Below, one piece after another: positions 15,569 to 23,747 of a stretch of 36,419 nt of DNA. The stretch is taken from positions 1-36,419 of the forward strand of contig VBKW01000202.1 of the NCBI GenBank assembly GCA_005879405.1. The letters are read 5' to 3'. Under the pieces are notes generated by a model. The model made no database searches and had not been told where the DNA came from. It saw only the letters and a program-made list of their open reading frames with translations. The position numbers and the translations under genes were made by a program. Numbering within the stretch: the stretch's first letter is position 1; each line of letters begins with the position of its first letter. The stretch is from Deltaproteobacteria bacterium. Its GTDB lineage: Bacteria > Desulfobacterota > Binatia > UTPRO1.

Positions 15569-17491
15569 ATGCACGGCGGCGAGATCATCCCGACGTCGAC
15601 GCTCTGGCTGATTCCGGCGCTGCCGCTCGCCGGGTTGCTCCTCGCGATCGTTTTCGGCGACAGGAAGCGCCTCGTCACGATCGTCGCGCCGGGTGTGGTC
15701 GGCATCGCGTTCGCCGTCGCGCTCGCGTCGGTCGTGACGCTGCTGCGCGCGCCCGCGGGCGCGCGGCTCGTCGACGACGTCTATCCGTGGATCGTCGCCG
15801 GTCCCTTCCGCGCCGACGTCGCGTTCCGCGTCGACGCGCTCGCGGCGGTGATGGTGCTGATCGTGACCGGCGTCGGGTTTCTCATCCACGTCTATTCCGT
15901 CGGCTACATGGCGCACGACGAGAGCCTGCCGCGCTTCTTCGCCTATCTGAACCTCTTCATGTTCGCGATGCTGCTCCTCGTCCTCGCCGACAATCTCGTC
16001 GTGCTCTTCGTCGGCTGGGAGGGCGTCGGTCTCTGCTCATACCTGCTCATCGGGTTCTGGTACGAGAAGGACGAGAACGCCGCCGCCGGCAAGAAAGCGT
16101 TCGTGGTGAACCGCATCGGCGACCTCGGGTTCGTTCTCGGCCTGCTCCTCTTGGCGTGGAGCACGGCGGCGAACGGTGCCATCAGTCTCGACGTCGCGCA
16201 CGTCGAGGAGCACGTGCACTTGCTCGCGCCGCAGACGGCGACGGCGGTCGCGCTCCTCCTCCTCGTCGGCGCCGCCGGCAAGTCGGCGCAGCTGCCACTC
16301 TACGTCTGGCTGCCCGACGCCATGGCGGGACCGACACCGGTCTCCGCCTTGATCCACGCCGCGACGATGGTGACCGCGGGCATCTACATGATCGCGCGCC
16401 TCCACGTCGTGTTCCTCGCGAGCCCGTTCGCGCTCGAGGTCGTGGCGATCGTCGGCGCGGCGACCGCGCTCTTCGCGGCGACGATCGCCCTGGTGCAGAC
16501 CGACATCAAGAAGGTGCTCGCGTACTCGACGGTGAGCCAGCTCGGCTTCATGGTGCTTGCGCTCGGCGTCGGCGCGTTCGCGACCGCGATCTTCCACGTG
16601 ATGACGCACGCGTTCTTCAAGGCGCTGCTCTTCCTCGGCGCGGGCAGCGTCATCCACGGAATGAGCGGCGAGCAGGACGTGAGCCAGATGGGCGGACTCC
16701 GCGAAAAGATGCCGATCACGTGGTGGACGTTCCTCGTCGGCACGCTCGCGATCGCCGGCGCGCCCGGTTTCGCCGGCTTCTTCAGTAAGGACGAGATCCT
16801 CGCCCACACTTGGGGCACCGGGCACTACGCGCTCTGGGCGGTCGGTGCGTTCACCGCGGGTCTCACCGCGTTCTACATGTTCCGGCTCCTCTTCCTGACC
16901 TTCTTCGGCGAGCTGCGCGCCGCGCCCGAGATTGCGCACCACGTGCACGAGTCGCCGCCGGTCATGACGGTGCCGCTCGTGATCCTCGCGGCGCTGTCGA
17001 TCGTCGGCGGCTGGGTCGGATTGCCGGAAGGATGGCTCTGGGGGCCGGCGTTCGGCCGCTTCCTCGCGCCCGTCACCGGCCACTCCGCGCTCGGTGAGCA
17101 CGGCGCCGGCGTCGAGACGGCGCTCATGCTGGTCGCGACGCTCCTCGCCGCCGGCGGCGCGACGCTCGCGTACGTCTTCTACGTCCGCATGCCGGGTCTG
17201 CCGTACCTCTTGGCGTGGCGCTTGAAGCCCGTCTACGAGCTGCTCGTCGGCAAGTACTGGATCGACGAGCTCTACGACGCGGTCGTCGTGCGGCCGTACG
17301 TCGCGCTGTCGAATCTCCTCTGGCGCATCGTCGATCAGATGATGATCGACGGCGCGGTGAACGGCGTCGCGACCACCGTCCTCGCGAACGGCCAGCTCTG
17401 GCGCTACGTACAGGACGGTAACGTCCAGCACTACGCGCTCGTCTTCCTCGGCGGCGCGATCGCCCTCCTGTCGTACTACCTGGTGCGCTGA
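15569..17491 (+). CDS. nuoL: NADH-quinone oxidoreductase subunit L
   Basis: The 640-residue antiporter-like subunit forms the distal proton pump of complex I and carries the long lateral helix at its C-terminus. Segments seen: LFVGWEGVGLCSYLLIGFWY with the conserved glutamate, GKSAQLPLYVWLPDAMAGPT, SALIHAATMVTAGIYMIARL, ALVQTDIKKVLAYSTVSQLG and MTHAFFKALLFLGAGSVIHG. Length is normal for the family. It sits between nuoK and nuoM with the stop adjacent to the nuoM ATG. Confidence 0.95.
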   Translation: MHGGEIIPTSTLWLIPALPLAGLLLAIVFGDRKRLVTIVAPGVVGIAFAVALASVVTLLRAPAGARLVDDVYPWIVAGPFRADVAFRVDALAAVMVLIVTGVGFLIHVYSVGYMAHDESLPRFFAYLNLFMFAMLLLVLADNLVVLFVGWEGVGLCSYLLIGFWYEKDENAAAGKKAFVVNRIGDLGFVLGLLLLAWSTAANGAISLDVAHVEEHVHLLAPQTATAVALLLLVGAAGKSAQLPLYVWLPDAMAGPTPVSALIHAATMVTAGIYMIARLHVVFLASPFALEVVAIVGAATALFAATIALVQTDIKKVLAYSTVSQLGFMVLALGVGAFATAIFHVMTHAFFKALLFLGAGSVIHGMSGEQDVSQMGGLREKMPITWWTFLVGTLAIAGAPGFAGFFSKDEILAHTWGTGHYALWAVGAFTAGLTAFYMFRLLFLTFFGELRAAPEIAHHVHESPPVMTVPLVILAALSIVGGWVGLPEGWLWGPAFGRFLAPVTGHSALGEHGAGVETALMLVATLLAAGGATLAYVFYVRMPGLPYLLAWRLKPVYELLVGKYWIDELYDAVVVRPYVALSNLLWRIVDQMMIDGAVNGVATTVLANGQLWRYVQDGNVQHYALVFLGGAIALLSYYLVR

Positions 17492-19021
17492 ATGACCGGG
17501 AACGTGCTGCTCAGCCTGATCGTGTGGACGCCGCTCGTCGGCGCGCTGCTCGTGCTGCTCGTGCCGCGCGATCAGCCCGATGGCGCGCGTCGCGCCGCGT
17601 TCGCGTTCTCGTCGCTGACGTTCGTGCTCTCGCTCGCGCTCTGGGCCGGGTTCCGCGCCGACACCGCCGACTTCCAGTGGATCGAACAGGGCGCGTGGGT
17701 GCCGAGCTTCGGCATCCAATACATTCTCGGCGTCGATGGCGTGAGCCTCTTTCTCGTGCTGCTCACGACGTTCCTCACCCCGCTCGTCATCCTCTTCTCC
17801 TTCGGCGACATCACGACGCGGGTGAAGGAGTACTTCTTCTTCCTGCTGATGCTCGAGACGGGAATGCTCGGCGCGTTCCTCGCGCTCGATCTCTTCCTCT
17901 TCTACGTGTTCTGGGAGCTGATGCTGATCCCGATGTACTTCATCATCGGGGTGTGGGGTGGGGCGCGGCGCATCTACGCGTCGCTCAAGTTCCTCATCTA
18001 CACGCTCGCCGCGAGCCTGCTGATGCTGGTCGCGATTCTCTATCTGGTCAGCGTCCACGCCCATGGCGCCGCGGTCACCTTCGACGTCCGCGAGCTCTAC
18101 GGCACCGTGCTGAGCCCGACCGAGCAGCTGTGGCTCTTCACCGCCTTCGCGCTCGCGTTCGCGGTGAAGGTGCCGATGTTCCCGCTCCACACCTGGCTGC
18201 CGGACGCCCACGTCGAGGCGCCGACGGGCGGCTCGGTCATCCTCGCCGGCGTGCTCCTCAAGATGGGAACGTACGGCTTCCTCCGCTTCGCGATGCCCCT
18301 CTTCCCCGACGCGACGCGCGCCGCGACGCCGCTCATCCTCGCGCTCGCCGTCGTCGGCATCCTCTACGGCGCCGCGGTCGCGATGGTGCAACCCGACTTG
18401 AAGAAGCTCGTCGCCTACTCGTCGGTGTCGCACCTCGGCTTCGTGATGCTCGGCCTCTTCGCGGTGAACACGATCGGCGTCGAGGGCGCCATCTATCAAA
18501 TGTTGAACCACGGGCTCTCGACCGGCGCGCTCTTCCTCCTCGTCGGCGTGATCTACGGCCGCCGCCACACGCGCGCGATCGCCGACTTCGGCGGCCTCTG
18601 GAAGCCGCTGCCGCGCTACGCCGCGGTCTTCCTCGTCGTGATGCTGTCGTCGATCGGCCTGCCGGGGCTGAACGGGTTCATCGGCGAGTTCCTGATCCTG
18701 CTCGGCTCGTTCGCTGCGAACCGCGCCGCGACCGTGTTCGCCAGCGGCGGTCTCGTCCTCGGCGCCGTCTACATGCTGTGGATGTTCCAGCGCGTGATCT
18801 TCGGACCGCTGCGCCACGAGGAGAACGCGCACCTGCAAGATCTGACCGGACGCGAGATCGCCGTGCTGGCGCCGGTCGTGGCGATGATCGTCGTCATGGG
18901 CGTGTACCCGCGGCCGTTCCTGCGCGCGATGGAGCCGTCGGTGAAGGCGCTCGTCGCCCGCATCGAGGCGCATGACGGGCCGGCGACACGCATCGCCGCG
19001 CGCGTGAACGGACAGCGATGA
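17492..19021 (+). CDS. nuoM: NADH-quinone oxidoreductase subunit M
   Basis: The 509-residue antiporter-like subunit shows FYVFWELMLIPMYFIIGVWG, KVPMFPLHTWLPDAHVEAPT, GSVILAGVLLKMGTYGFLRF and AMVQPDLKKLVAYSSVSHLG, all typical of NuoM, and NHGLSTGALFLLVGVIYGR. It starts directly after the nuoL stop and overlaps nuoN by ATGA. Confidence 0.95.
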   Translation: MTGNVLLSLIVWTPLVGALLVLLVPRDQPDGARRAAFAFSSLTFVLSLALWAGFRADTADFQWIEQGAWVPSFGIQYILGVDGVSLFLVLLTTFLTPLVILFSFGDITTRVKEYFFFLLMLETGMLGAFLALDLFLFYVFWELMLIPMYFIIGVWGGARRIYASLKFLIYTLAASLLMLVAILYLVSVHAHGAAVTFDVRELYGTVLSPTEQLWLFTAFALAFAVKVPMFPLHTWLPDAHVEAPTGGSVILAGVLLKMGTYGFLRFAMPLFPDATRAATPLILALAVVGILYGAAVAMVQPDLKKLVAYSSVSHLGFVMLGLFAVNTIGVEGAIYQMLNHGLSTGALFLLVGVIYGRRHTRAIADFGGLWKPLPRYAAVFLVVMLSSIGLPGLNGFIGEFLILLGSFAANRAATVFASGGLVLGAVYMLWMFQRVIFGPLRHEENAHLQDLTGREIAVLAPVVAMIVVMGVYPRPFLRAMEPSVKALVARIEAHDGPATRIAARVNGQR

Positions 19022-20454
19022 CGTTTCCCGCGATCGATTGGATCGCCGTCCTGCCGCTCCTCCTCGTGGCCTGCCTCGGCGTCGTCTGCCTCGGCGTCGG
19101 GCTGTTCGTCGACGACGACGAGGTCTTGGGGTGGGGCGCGCTCGTCGGCCTCGGCGTGACGTTCATCACGACCGCCGTCCTCATCGGGCAGCACGGGAGC
19201 GCTTTCAACGGTACGCTCGTTCTCGACGGCTATGCGCTCTTCTTCGATCTGCTCATCCTCGCCGTCGGCTGCGTCGTGGTGCTGATGTCGATGAGCTACG
19301 TCGAGGAGACCGGGATCGGCGCCGGCGAGTACTACGCGCTCCTGCTGTTCGCGCTCTCCGGCATGATCGTCATGGCGTCGGCGACCGATCTGATCCTCAT
19401 CTTCCTCGGCCTCGAGGTGATGTCGATCAGCGTCTACATTCTCGCCGGCGCGTGGCGCACGCAGATGCGCTCGAACGAGGCGGCGATGAAGTACTTCCTC
19501 CTCGGCGCCTTCGCGACTGGCTTTCTCCTCTACGGCATCGCGCTGATCTACGGCGCGACCGGCGCGACGCGCATCGACGTGATCGCGGACAAGCTCGGCG
19601 GCGTGATCGACCGCCACCTGCTCCTCGCCGGAGTTGCCATGCTGCTCGTCGCGTTCGGCTTCAAGGTCGCGGCGGTGCCGTTCCACATGTGGACGCCCGA
19701 CGTGTACGAGGGCGCGCCGACGTCCGTCACCGCGCTCATGGCGGTCGCGGTGAAGAGCGCCGGGTTCGCCGCGTTCACCCGCGTCTTCCTGCGCGGCTTC
19801 GGCGGCCTGCACGCCGACTGGTCGATGCTGCTCTGGGTGCTCGCGGTCGCGACGATGACCGTCGGCAACGTCCTCGCGCTCGCGCAGCACAACATCAAGC
19901 GCATGCTCGCGTACTCGAGCATCGCGCACGCCGGCTACATCCTGGTGGCGCTCACGGCTGGCGGCCCGACCGGGGGCGCTGCGGCGCTCTTCTATCTCCT
20001 CGCGTATGCCGGCATGAACCTCGGCGCGTTCGGTGTCGTCCTCGCCCTCGGGCGGCGCGGCGAGCCGCATGAGGAGATCGACGACTATGCCGGCCTCGGC
20101 TTCCGCTCGCCGCTGCTCGGCGCGGCGATGGCGATCTTCATGCTGTCGCTGACCGGCATCCCGCCGCTCGCCGGCTTCGCCGGCAAGATCTACGTCTTCA
20201 CCGCCGCCGTGCGCGAGGGTTACTACGCGCTCGCCGTGATCGGCGTGATCAATAGCGTCATCTCCGCCGGCTACTACGTTCGCGTGCTGGTGGTGATGTT
20301 CATGACCCCCGGCGCCGTCGACGTCGTACGCGCCAGTCGGCGACCCTACCTCTTCACCAGCATCGTCTTCTCCGCGGTCGTGACGGTGCTGATCGGCGTC
20401 TTCCCCGCGCCCTGGCTCGAGCTCGCGCGTCTGAGCTTCTTGTCGCAACCCTGA
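19018..20454 (+). CDS. nuoN: NADH-quinone oxidoreductase subunit N
   Basis: The 478-residue antiporter-like subunit adjoins NuoK in complex I. It shows LIFLGLEVMSISVYILAGAW, SNEAAMKYFLLGAFATGFLL, KVAAVPFHMWTPDVYEGAPT, LAQHNIKRMLAYSSIAHAGY and LTGIPPLAGFAGKIYVFTAA. It is the last gene of the nuo operon; after its stop there are 55 bp before the converging toxin gene and no obvious terminator with a T tract. Subunits B, C, D, E, F, G and I are absent from the window. Confidence 0.95.
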   Translation: MTFPAIDWIAVLPLLLVACLGVVCLGVGLFVDDDEVLGWGALVGLGVTFITTAVLIGQHGSAFNGTLVLDGYALFFDLLILAVGCVVVLMSMSYVEETGIGAGEYYALLLFALSGMIVMASATDLILIFLGLEVMSISVYILAGAWRTQMRSNEAAMKYFLLGAFATGFLLYGIALIYGATGATRIDVIADKLGGVIDRHLLLAGVAMLLVAFGFKVAAVPFHMWTPDVYEGAPTSVTALMAVAVKSAGFAAFTRVFLRGFGGLHADWSMLLWVLAVATMTVGNVLALAQHNIKRMLAYSSIAHAGYILVALTAGGPTGGAAALFYLLAYAGMNLGAFGVVLALGRRGEPHEEIDDYAGLGFRSPLLGAAMAIFMLSLTGIPPLAGFAGKIYVFTAAVREGYYALAVIGVINSVISAGYYVRVLVVMFMTPGAVDVVRASRRPYLFTSIVFSAVVTVLIGVFPAPWLELARLSFLSQP

Positions 20455-20509
20455 CCCGCCGCCGCTCGCACCGTTCGCCGTGCGCGCTCCGATCGTCTGG
20501 CCGGCGAGG

Positions 20510-20917
20510 CTACCAGATCACCGCCACCCGTTCCGCCGTCGCGATCCTGGCGTCGGGAGTGACCAGAGGTACGCCGAGGGCGACGGCGGTCCCGGCGATG
20601 AGACGATCGAACGGATCGCGCAGTGCAGGTAGCGATCGGGCCTCCGACACGTGGGCGCGCTCGAGTGGCAGGAGCAGCAACGGTTCCGCCTGGGCGACGA
20701 GATCACACCAGCGCTCGAATGCGATCGCCAACGAGATCCGCCCCCGCTCTTCGAGCTGACCGACTTCGAAGAGACAGATCGTCGGCACGACGAGGCGAAC
20801 GTGACCGCGGCGCGCCCGCTCGAAGAGGCGCCGCGCGGATCGTCCGAGGCCGCGCGCGCTGGCGGTGAGGTAGCCGAGCAGAGCAACGGTATCGAGGACG
20901 GCTGCGGTCTCACGCAC
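20510..20917 (-). CDS. vapC: PIN-domain toxin, VapC type
   Basis: The 135-residue protein has the PIN pattern of acidic residues: VLDTVALLGYLTA near residue 9, CLFEVGQLEERGRIS, LPALRDPFDRLIAGTAVALG and LVTPDARIA. VapC proteins are magnesium-dependent ribonucleases neutralised by the antitoxin of the same operon. The GTG start at 20917 lies 8 nt inside the end of the upstream antitoxin gene, so the two are coupled. The region DPFDRLIAGTA is the canonical second half of the PIN active site, so the toxin looks intact. Confidence 0.85.
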   Translation of the reverse strand: MRETAAVLDTVALLGYLTASARGLGRSARRLFERARRGHVRLVVPTICLFEVGQLEERGRISLAIAFERWCDLVAQAEPLLLLPLERAHVSEARSLPALRDPFDRLIAGTAVALGVPLVTPDARIATAERVAVIW

Positions 20918-21224
20918 GGCGCGGCATGGTGCGACGGCGAAGCGCTGCCGCGCGACGATCGAGGCTGGCGCCGAACTCCGATCTCAGATCGCGGATGGCA
21001 TGCTGCAGCTCGTCGAGCGTACCGTTGAGTCGGACGGTGCCCCGCAGCTCCGCAAAAGGATCGTTCGCGCTCGACCGCCCGGCCGCAATGGCCGGCTCGG
21101 GAGCGATGCGGGCGATGGCGTGGCCGCGGCGCGTGAGGATCACCGGTTGCCCGGTCCGCCGCACCTCGTCAGCCAGACGACCCAGTTCCCGACGGGCGGC
21201 GACGATCGATACGGTTTTGCTCAT
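20910..21224 (-). CDS. Phd/YefM-type antitoxin
   Basis: The 104-residue protein starts MSKTVSIVAARRELGRLADE and continues with VRRTGQPVILTRRGHAIARI, the Phd/YefM N-terminal DNA-binding fold; the C-terminal part (LRGTVRLNGTLDELQHAIRD and beyond) should wrap the toxin. ATG 21224 is chosen because family similarity begins there and an operator-like palindrome overlaps it. Upstream codons in the frame cross the promoter. Pairing of a Phd-type antitoxin with a VapC toxin is common. Confidence 0.85.
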   Translation of the reverse strand: MSKTVSIVAARRELGRLADEVRRTGQPVILTRRGHAIARIAPEPAIAAGRSSANDPFAELRGTVRLNGTLDELQHAIRDLRSEFGASLDRRAAALRRRTMPRRA

Positions 21225-21265
21225 GTGTTCACCGAAAGTGTACACATACTTGGTGTCGCGAGCAA
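21223..21265 (-). promoter_or_regulatory. Promoter and operator-like palindrome of the toxin-antitoxin operon
   Basis: A 10-bp inverted repeat with one mismatch (ATGTGTTCAC / GTGTACACAT, 21223-21232 and 21238-21247, 5-nt spacer) overlaps the antitoxin start codon. On the reverse strand TTGCTC (21265-21260), 17 nt and TACACT (21242-21237) form a promoter whose -10 lies inside the palindrome. Antitoxin binding there would block transcription, the usual autoregulation, and the mRNA would have almost no leader. Confidence 0.6.
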
Positions 21266-21302
21266 CCGTGCGACGCGCGGAGGGGCGCAAGAGCGCGCTC
21301 GA

Positions 21303-22262
21303 TCAACCCCGGATCGGCGTCACTCTGCCCGCGCCGCGCTCTCCCGTGGGCCGCTGCGGATCGAGCGCGGCGAGCAACGCGACGAGCGCGCGGTTGAGCG
21401 GCGTCGGCACGCCGATCGCGTCGCCGGCGCGCACGACGGCGCCGTTGATCGCGTCGTACTCGAGACGGCGGCCGCGCTCGACGTCCTGCAGCATCGACGT
21501 GCGCAGGGTCCCGAGGTGCTCGGCGGCGTACGCGATCACCGGATCGACGCGCGCCGGGTCGAGGAGAATGCCCTGCGCGCGTGCCACCGCGATCACCTCC
21601 AGCATGACGTCGCGGAGAAGCTGCGCCGTCTGCGGCAGGCGCGCCGCCTGGCCGCTCGTCGCGCGGGTGAGCGCGGTGACCGCGTTGAACGCGGCGTTCC
21701 ACGAGAGCTTGTCCCACAGCATGAGCAGGATGTGCGCCGACGGCCGATGACGGATGCCCGCGCCGCCGAAGAGCTCGACGAGCACACGGGTGCGCGTACT
21801 CTCGTGGCCATTCATCTCGCCGAAGAAGATCGTGCCCTGCGCGACGTGGCGTACGACGCCGGGCGCGGTGAGCTCGGCGCCGATCTGCGTCATCGCGCCG
21901 AGGAGCGGCGGCAGGCCGAGCGCCGCCGCGAGCACACCCTCGTTCTCGATGCCGTTTTGCAGCGAGAGGACGATCGTCTCGCGCGTGACGACCGGCGCGA
22001 TGACGGCGGCCGTCGCGCTGGTGTCGTAGGACTTCACGGTCACGAGGACGAGGTCCACGGGCGCCGCGTCCGCGAGCGTGTCGGTCGCGGTGACGTGCGG
22101 CAGCCGCATGTCACCGTCGACGCTCTCGACCGTGAGACCGCGCTCGCGGAGCGCTGCGAGGTTGCGGCCGCGGGCGAGAAACACGACGTCGCGCCCGGCG
22201 CGCGCTAGGAGCGCGCCGAAGTAGCCGCCGACGCCGCCCGTCCCGGCGATCAGGATGCGCAT
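21303..22262 (-). CDS. panE: 2-dehydropantoate 2-reductase (ketopantoate reductase)
   Basis: The 319-residue protein opens with MRILIAGTGGVGGYFGALLA, an NADPH-binding glycine-rich loop, then has VDLVLVTVKSYDTSATAAVI, LSLQNGIENEGVLAAALG and DKLSWNAAFNAVTALTRATS with the catalytic lysine, and ends with the all-helical domain. The enzyme reduces ketopantoate to pantoate in coenzyme A synthesis. Paralogues in this family can act on other 2-keto acids, so the exact substrate is not proven. The gene lies 73 bp downstream of lemA on the same strand and is probably the last gene of that operon. Confidence 0.88.
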   Translation of the reverse strand: MRILIAGTGGVGGYFGALLARAGRDVVFLARGRNLAALRERGLTVESVDGDMRLPHVTATDTLADAAPVDLVLVTVKSYDTSATAAVIAPVVTRETIVLSLQNGIENEGVLAAALGLPPLLGAMTQIGAELTAPGVVRHVAQGTIFFGEMNGHESTRTRVLVELFGGAGIRHRPSAHILLMLWDKLSWNAAFNAVTALTRATSGQAARLPQTAQLLRDVMLEVIAVARAQGILLDPARVDPVIAYAAEHLGTLRTSMLQDVERGRRLEYDAINGAVVRAGDAIGVPTPLNRALVALLAALDPQRPTGERGAGRVTPIRG

Positions 22263-22335
22263 CGTGTCGGCGCGTCGTCGCCGCGGAGCGTGGACGCTCG
22301 GTGCGCATCCGCGGCTGGCTCGTCGAGCCGTGCCG

Positions 22336-22905
22336 TCACTCGAACTTCACCGCCGGCACTTGCTGCGCGGCTTCCGGTGCCTCGAAATACTTCTGCGGCG
22401 TGAAGCCCGTGGCGCGCGCGGTCAGCATCGTCGGGAAGCTGCGCACCAGCGTGTTGTACTCGCGGACGGCGTCGTTGTACCGGCGGCGCTCGGTCGCGAT
22501 GCGGTTCTCCGTGCCGGCGAGCTCGTCGGAGAGACGGCCGAACTGCTGGTCGGCCTTGAGGTCCGGATAGCGCTCGGAGAGCGCGAGCAGGCGCGACAGC
22601 GCCGACGACATGTCGCTCGCGGCGTCGATCTGGGCGTCGCGCGAGCCGCCGGCCGCGAGCATTCTGGCGCGCGCGTTCGCGACCGCCTCGAAAATCTCGC
22701 GCTCGTGCTTGGCGTAGCCTTTCGTCACCTCGACGAGGTTCGGGACGAGGTCGTTGCGCCGCTGCAGCTGTACCTCGACCTGCGCCCACGCGCCGTCGAT
22801 CGCCTCGCGCAAGCTGACGAGACGGTTGTAGCCGCAGCCCGTGAGCGCCGTCGCCAGCAGCGCGACGCCGACCGTGATCGATCGCCTCATGTGCGCCATT
22901 CGCAT
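22336..22905 (-). CDS. lemA: LemA family lipoprotein
   Basis: The 189-residue protein starts at ATG 22905 behind GGAAGGAGGA and has a signal peptide ending in the lipobox LTGC with the lipidated cysteine at residue 24. It continues with the LemA pattern AWAQVEVQLQRRNDLVPNLV, EREIFEAVANARARMLAAG, YPDLKADQQFGRLSDELAG and IATERRRYNDAVREYNTLVR. LemA proteins are envelope-associated helical bundles of unclear biochemical role and are often encoded beside TPM-domain proteins, as here. Confidence 0.9.
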   Translation of the reverse strand: MRMAHMRRSITVGVALLATALTGCGYNRLVSLREAIDGAWAQVEVQLQRRNDLVPNLVEVTKGYAKHEREIFEAVANARARMLAAGGSRDAQIDAASDMSSALSRLLALSERYPDLKADQQFGRLSDELAGTENRIATERRRYNDAVREYNTLVRSFPTMLTARATGFTPQKYFEAPEAAQQVPAVKFE

Positions 22906-22928
22906 GATGTCCTCCTTCCGAAGCCTGA

Positions 22929-23747
22929 TCACCAGCTTCCGCCGGCGCCGCCACCCCCGAAGCTGCCGCCGCCGAAACCCCCGAATCCGCCGCCCGGTCC
23001 GCCGAAGCCGCCGCCGCCGAAGCCGCCGCCCCACATCGGCGGCCCCCACATCATGCCGCGCCGCCGCCCGCCCGCAGCCGCCGACATCATCGGCAGCACC
23101 ACGAAGAAGAGGATGAGCAAGAGCAGCAGCAGGCCGGGACTGATGGCGATGCCGCCGGGCTCGCGTCGACGCTCGGGGACGGACGGCGCGCCCGAGAGCG
23201 TGACGCCGTACTCGCGGGCGATGATCGCCGCCATGCGCTCGACACCGGCACGGATGCCGCCGGAAAGGTCGCCGGCGCGAAAGCGCGGCACGATGTTGCG
23301 GTCGCGGATCTCGCCGACGAGCCCGTCGGGAAGCGCGCCCTCGATGCCGTAGCCGGTCAGGATGAAGAGGTCGCGGTCGGCGACCGAGACGAGAAAGACG
23401 ACGCCGTTGTCCTTGCCCGCGGCGCCCGGCTTCCATGCTTCGGCGAGCCGCATCGCGTAGTCGAACGCGGTGTCGGGCTTGGTCGTCGGGACGGTGACGA
23501 CCGCGATCTCGGCGCCGGTCTTGCGCTTCAGCTCGTCGATCCGCGCGGTGAGCGCCGCCGCGGTTGCCGCGTCGATCACGTGCGCGTAGTCGGACACGTA
23601 CCCGAGCGGGGTCGGCGCGGGCGCCGGCGCCGCGTGCGCCGCCGACGCCGCGGCGATCACCGCTGCCGTAGCGACCAACGCTGCCGCGACGAGCGCGAGA
23701 ACGACCGACGCATCGACGCGCTCCGCCGTCGCGATCGCACGCCTCAT
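22929..23747 (-). CDS. TPM-domain (YgcG-type) membrane protein with glycine-rich tail
   Basis: The 272-residue protein has a signal sequence ending near SAAHA, an extracytoplasmic TPM domain (VSDYAHVIDAATAAALTARI, KTGAEIAVVTVPTTKPDTAF, KDNGVVFLVSVADRDLFILT, GYGIEGALPDGLVG), a membrane helix (ISPGLLLLLLILFFVVLPMM) and a glycine-rich C-terminus with many GGGFGG units. TPM domains occur in the photosystem II assembly factor family; the role in heterotrophs is unknown. The ATG at 23747 overlaps the upstream gene stop (ATGA), and lemA follows after 23 bp, so the three genes form an operon. Confidence 0.88.
   Translation of the reverse strand: MRRAIATAERVDASVVLALVAAALVATAAVIAAASAAHAAPAPAPTPLGYVSDYAHVIDAATAAALTARIDELKRKTGAEIAVVTVPTTKPDTAFDYAMRLAEAWKPGAAGKDNGVVFLVSVADRDLFILTGYGIEGALPDGLVGEIRDRNIVPRFRAGDLSGGIRAGVERMAAIIAREYGVTLSGAPSVPERRREPGGIAISPGLLLLLLILFFVVLPMMSAAAGGRRRGMMWGPPMWGGGFGGGGFGGPGGGFGGFGGGSFGGGGAGGSW

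Noticed and set aside
16037-18973. A 978-codon reverse-strand open frame opposite nuoL and nuoM, full of H, R, E and D
   Set aside because: It is antisense to two certain genes; long stop-free frames of this composition are produced by GC-rich codon use on the other strand.
18769-20448. A 559-codon reverse-strand open frame opposite nuoN
   Set aside because: Same composition bias, no motif, no ribosome-binding site, fully inside nuoM-nuoN.
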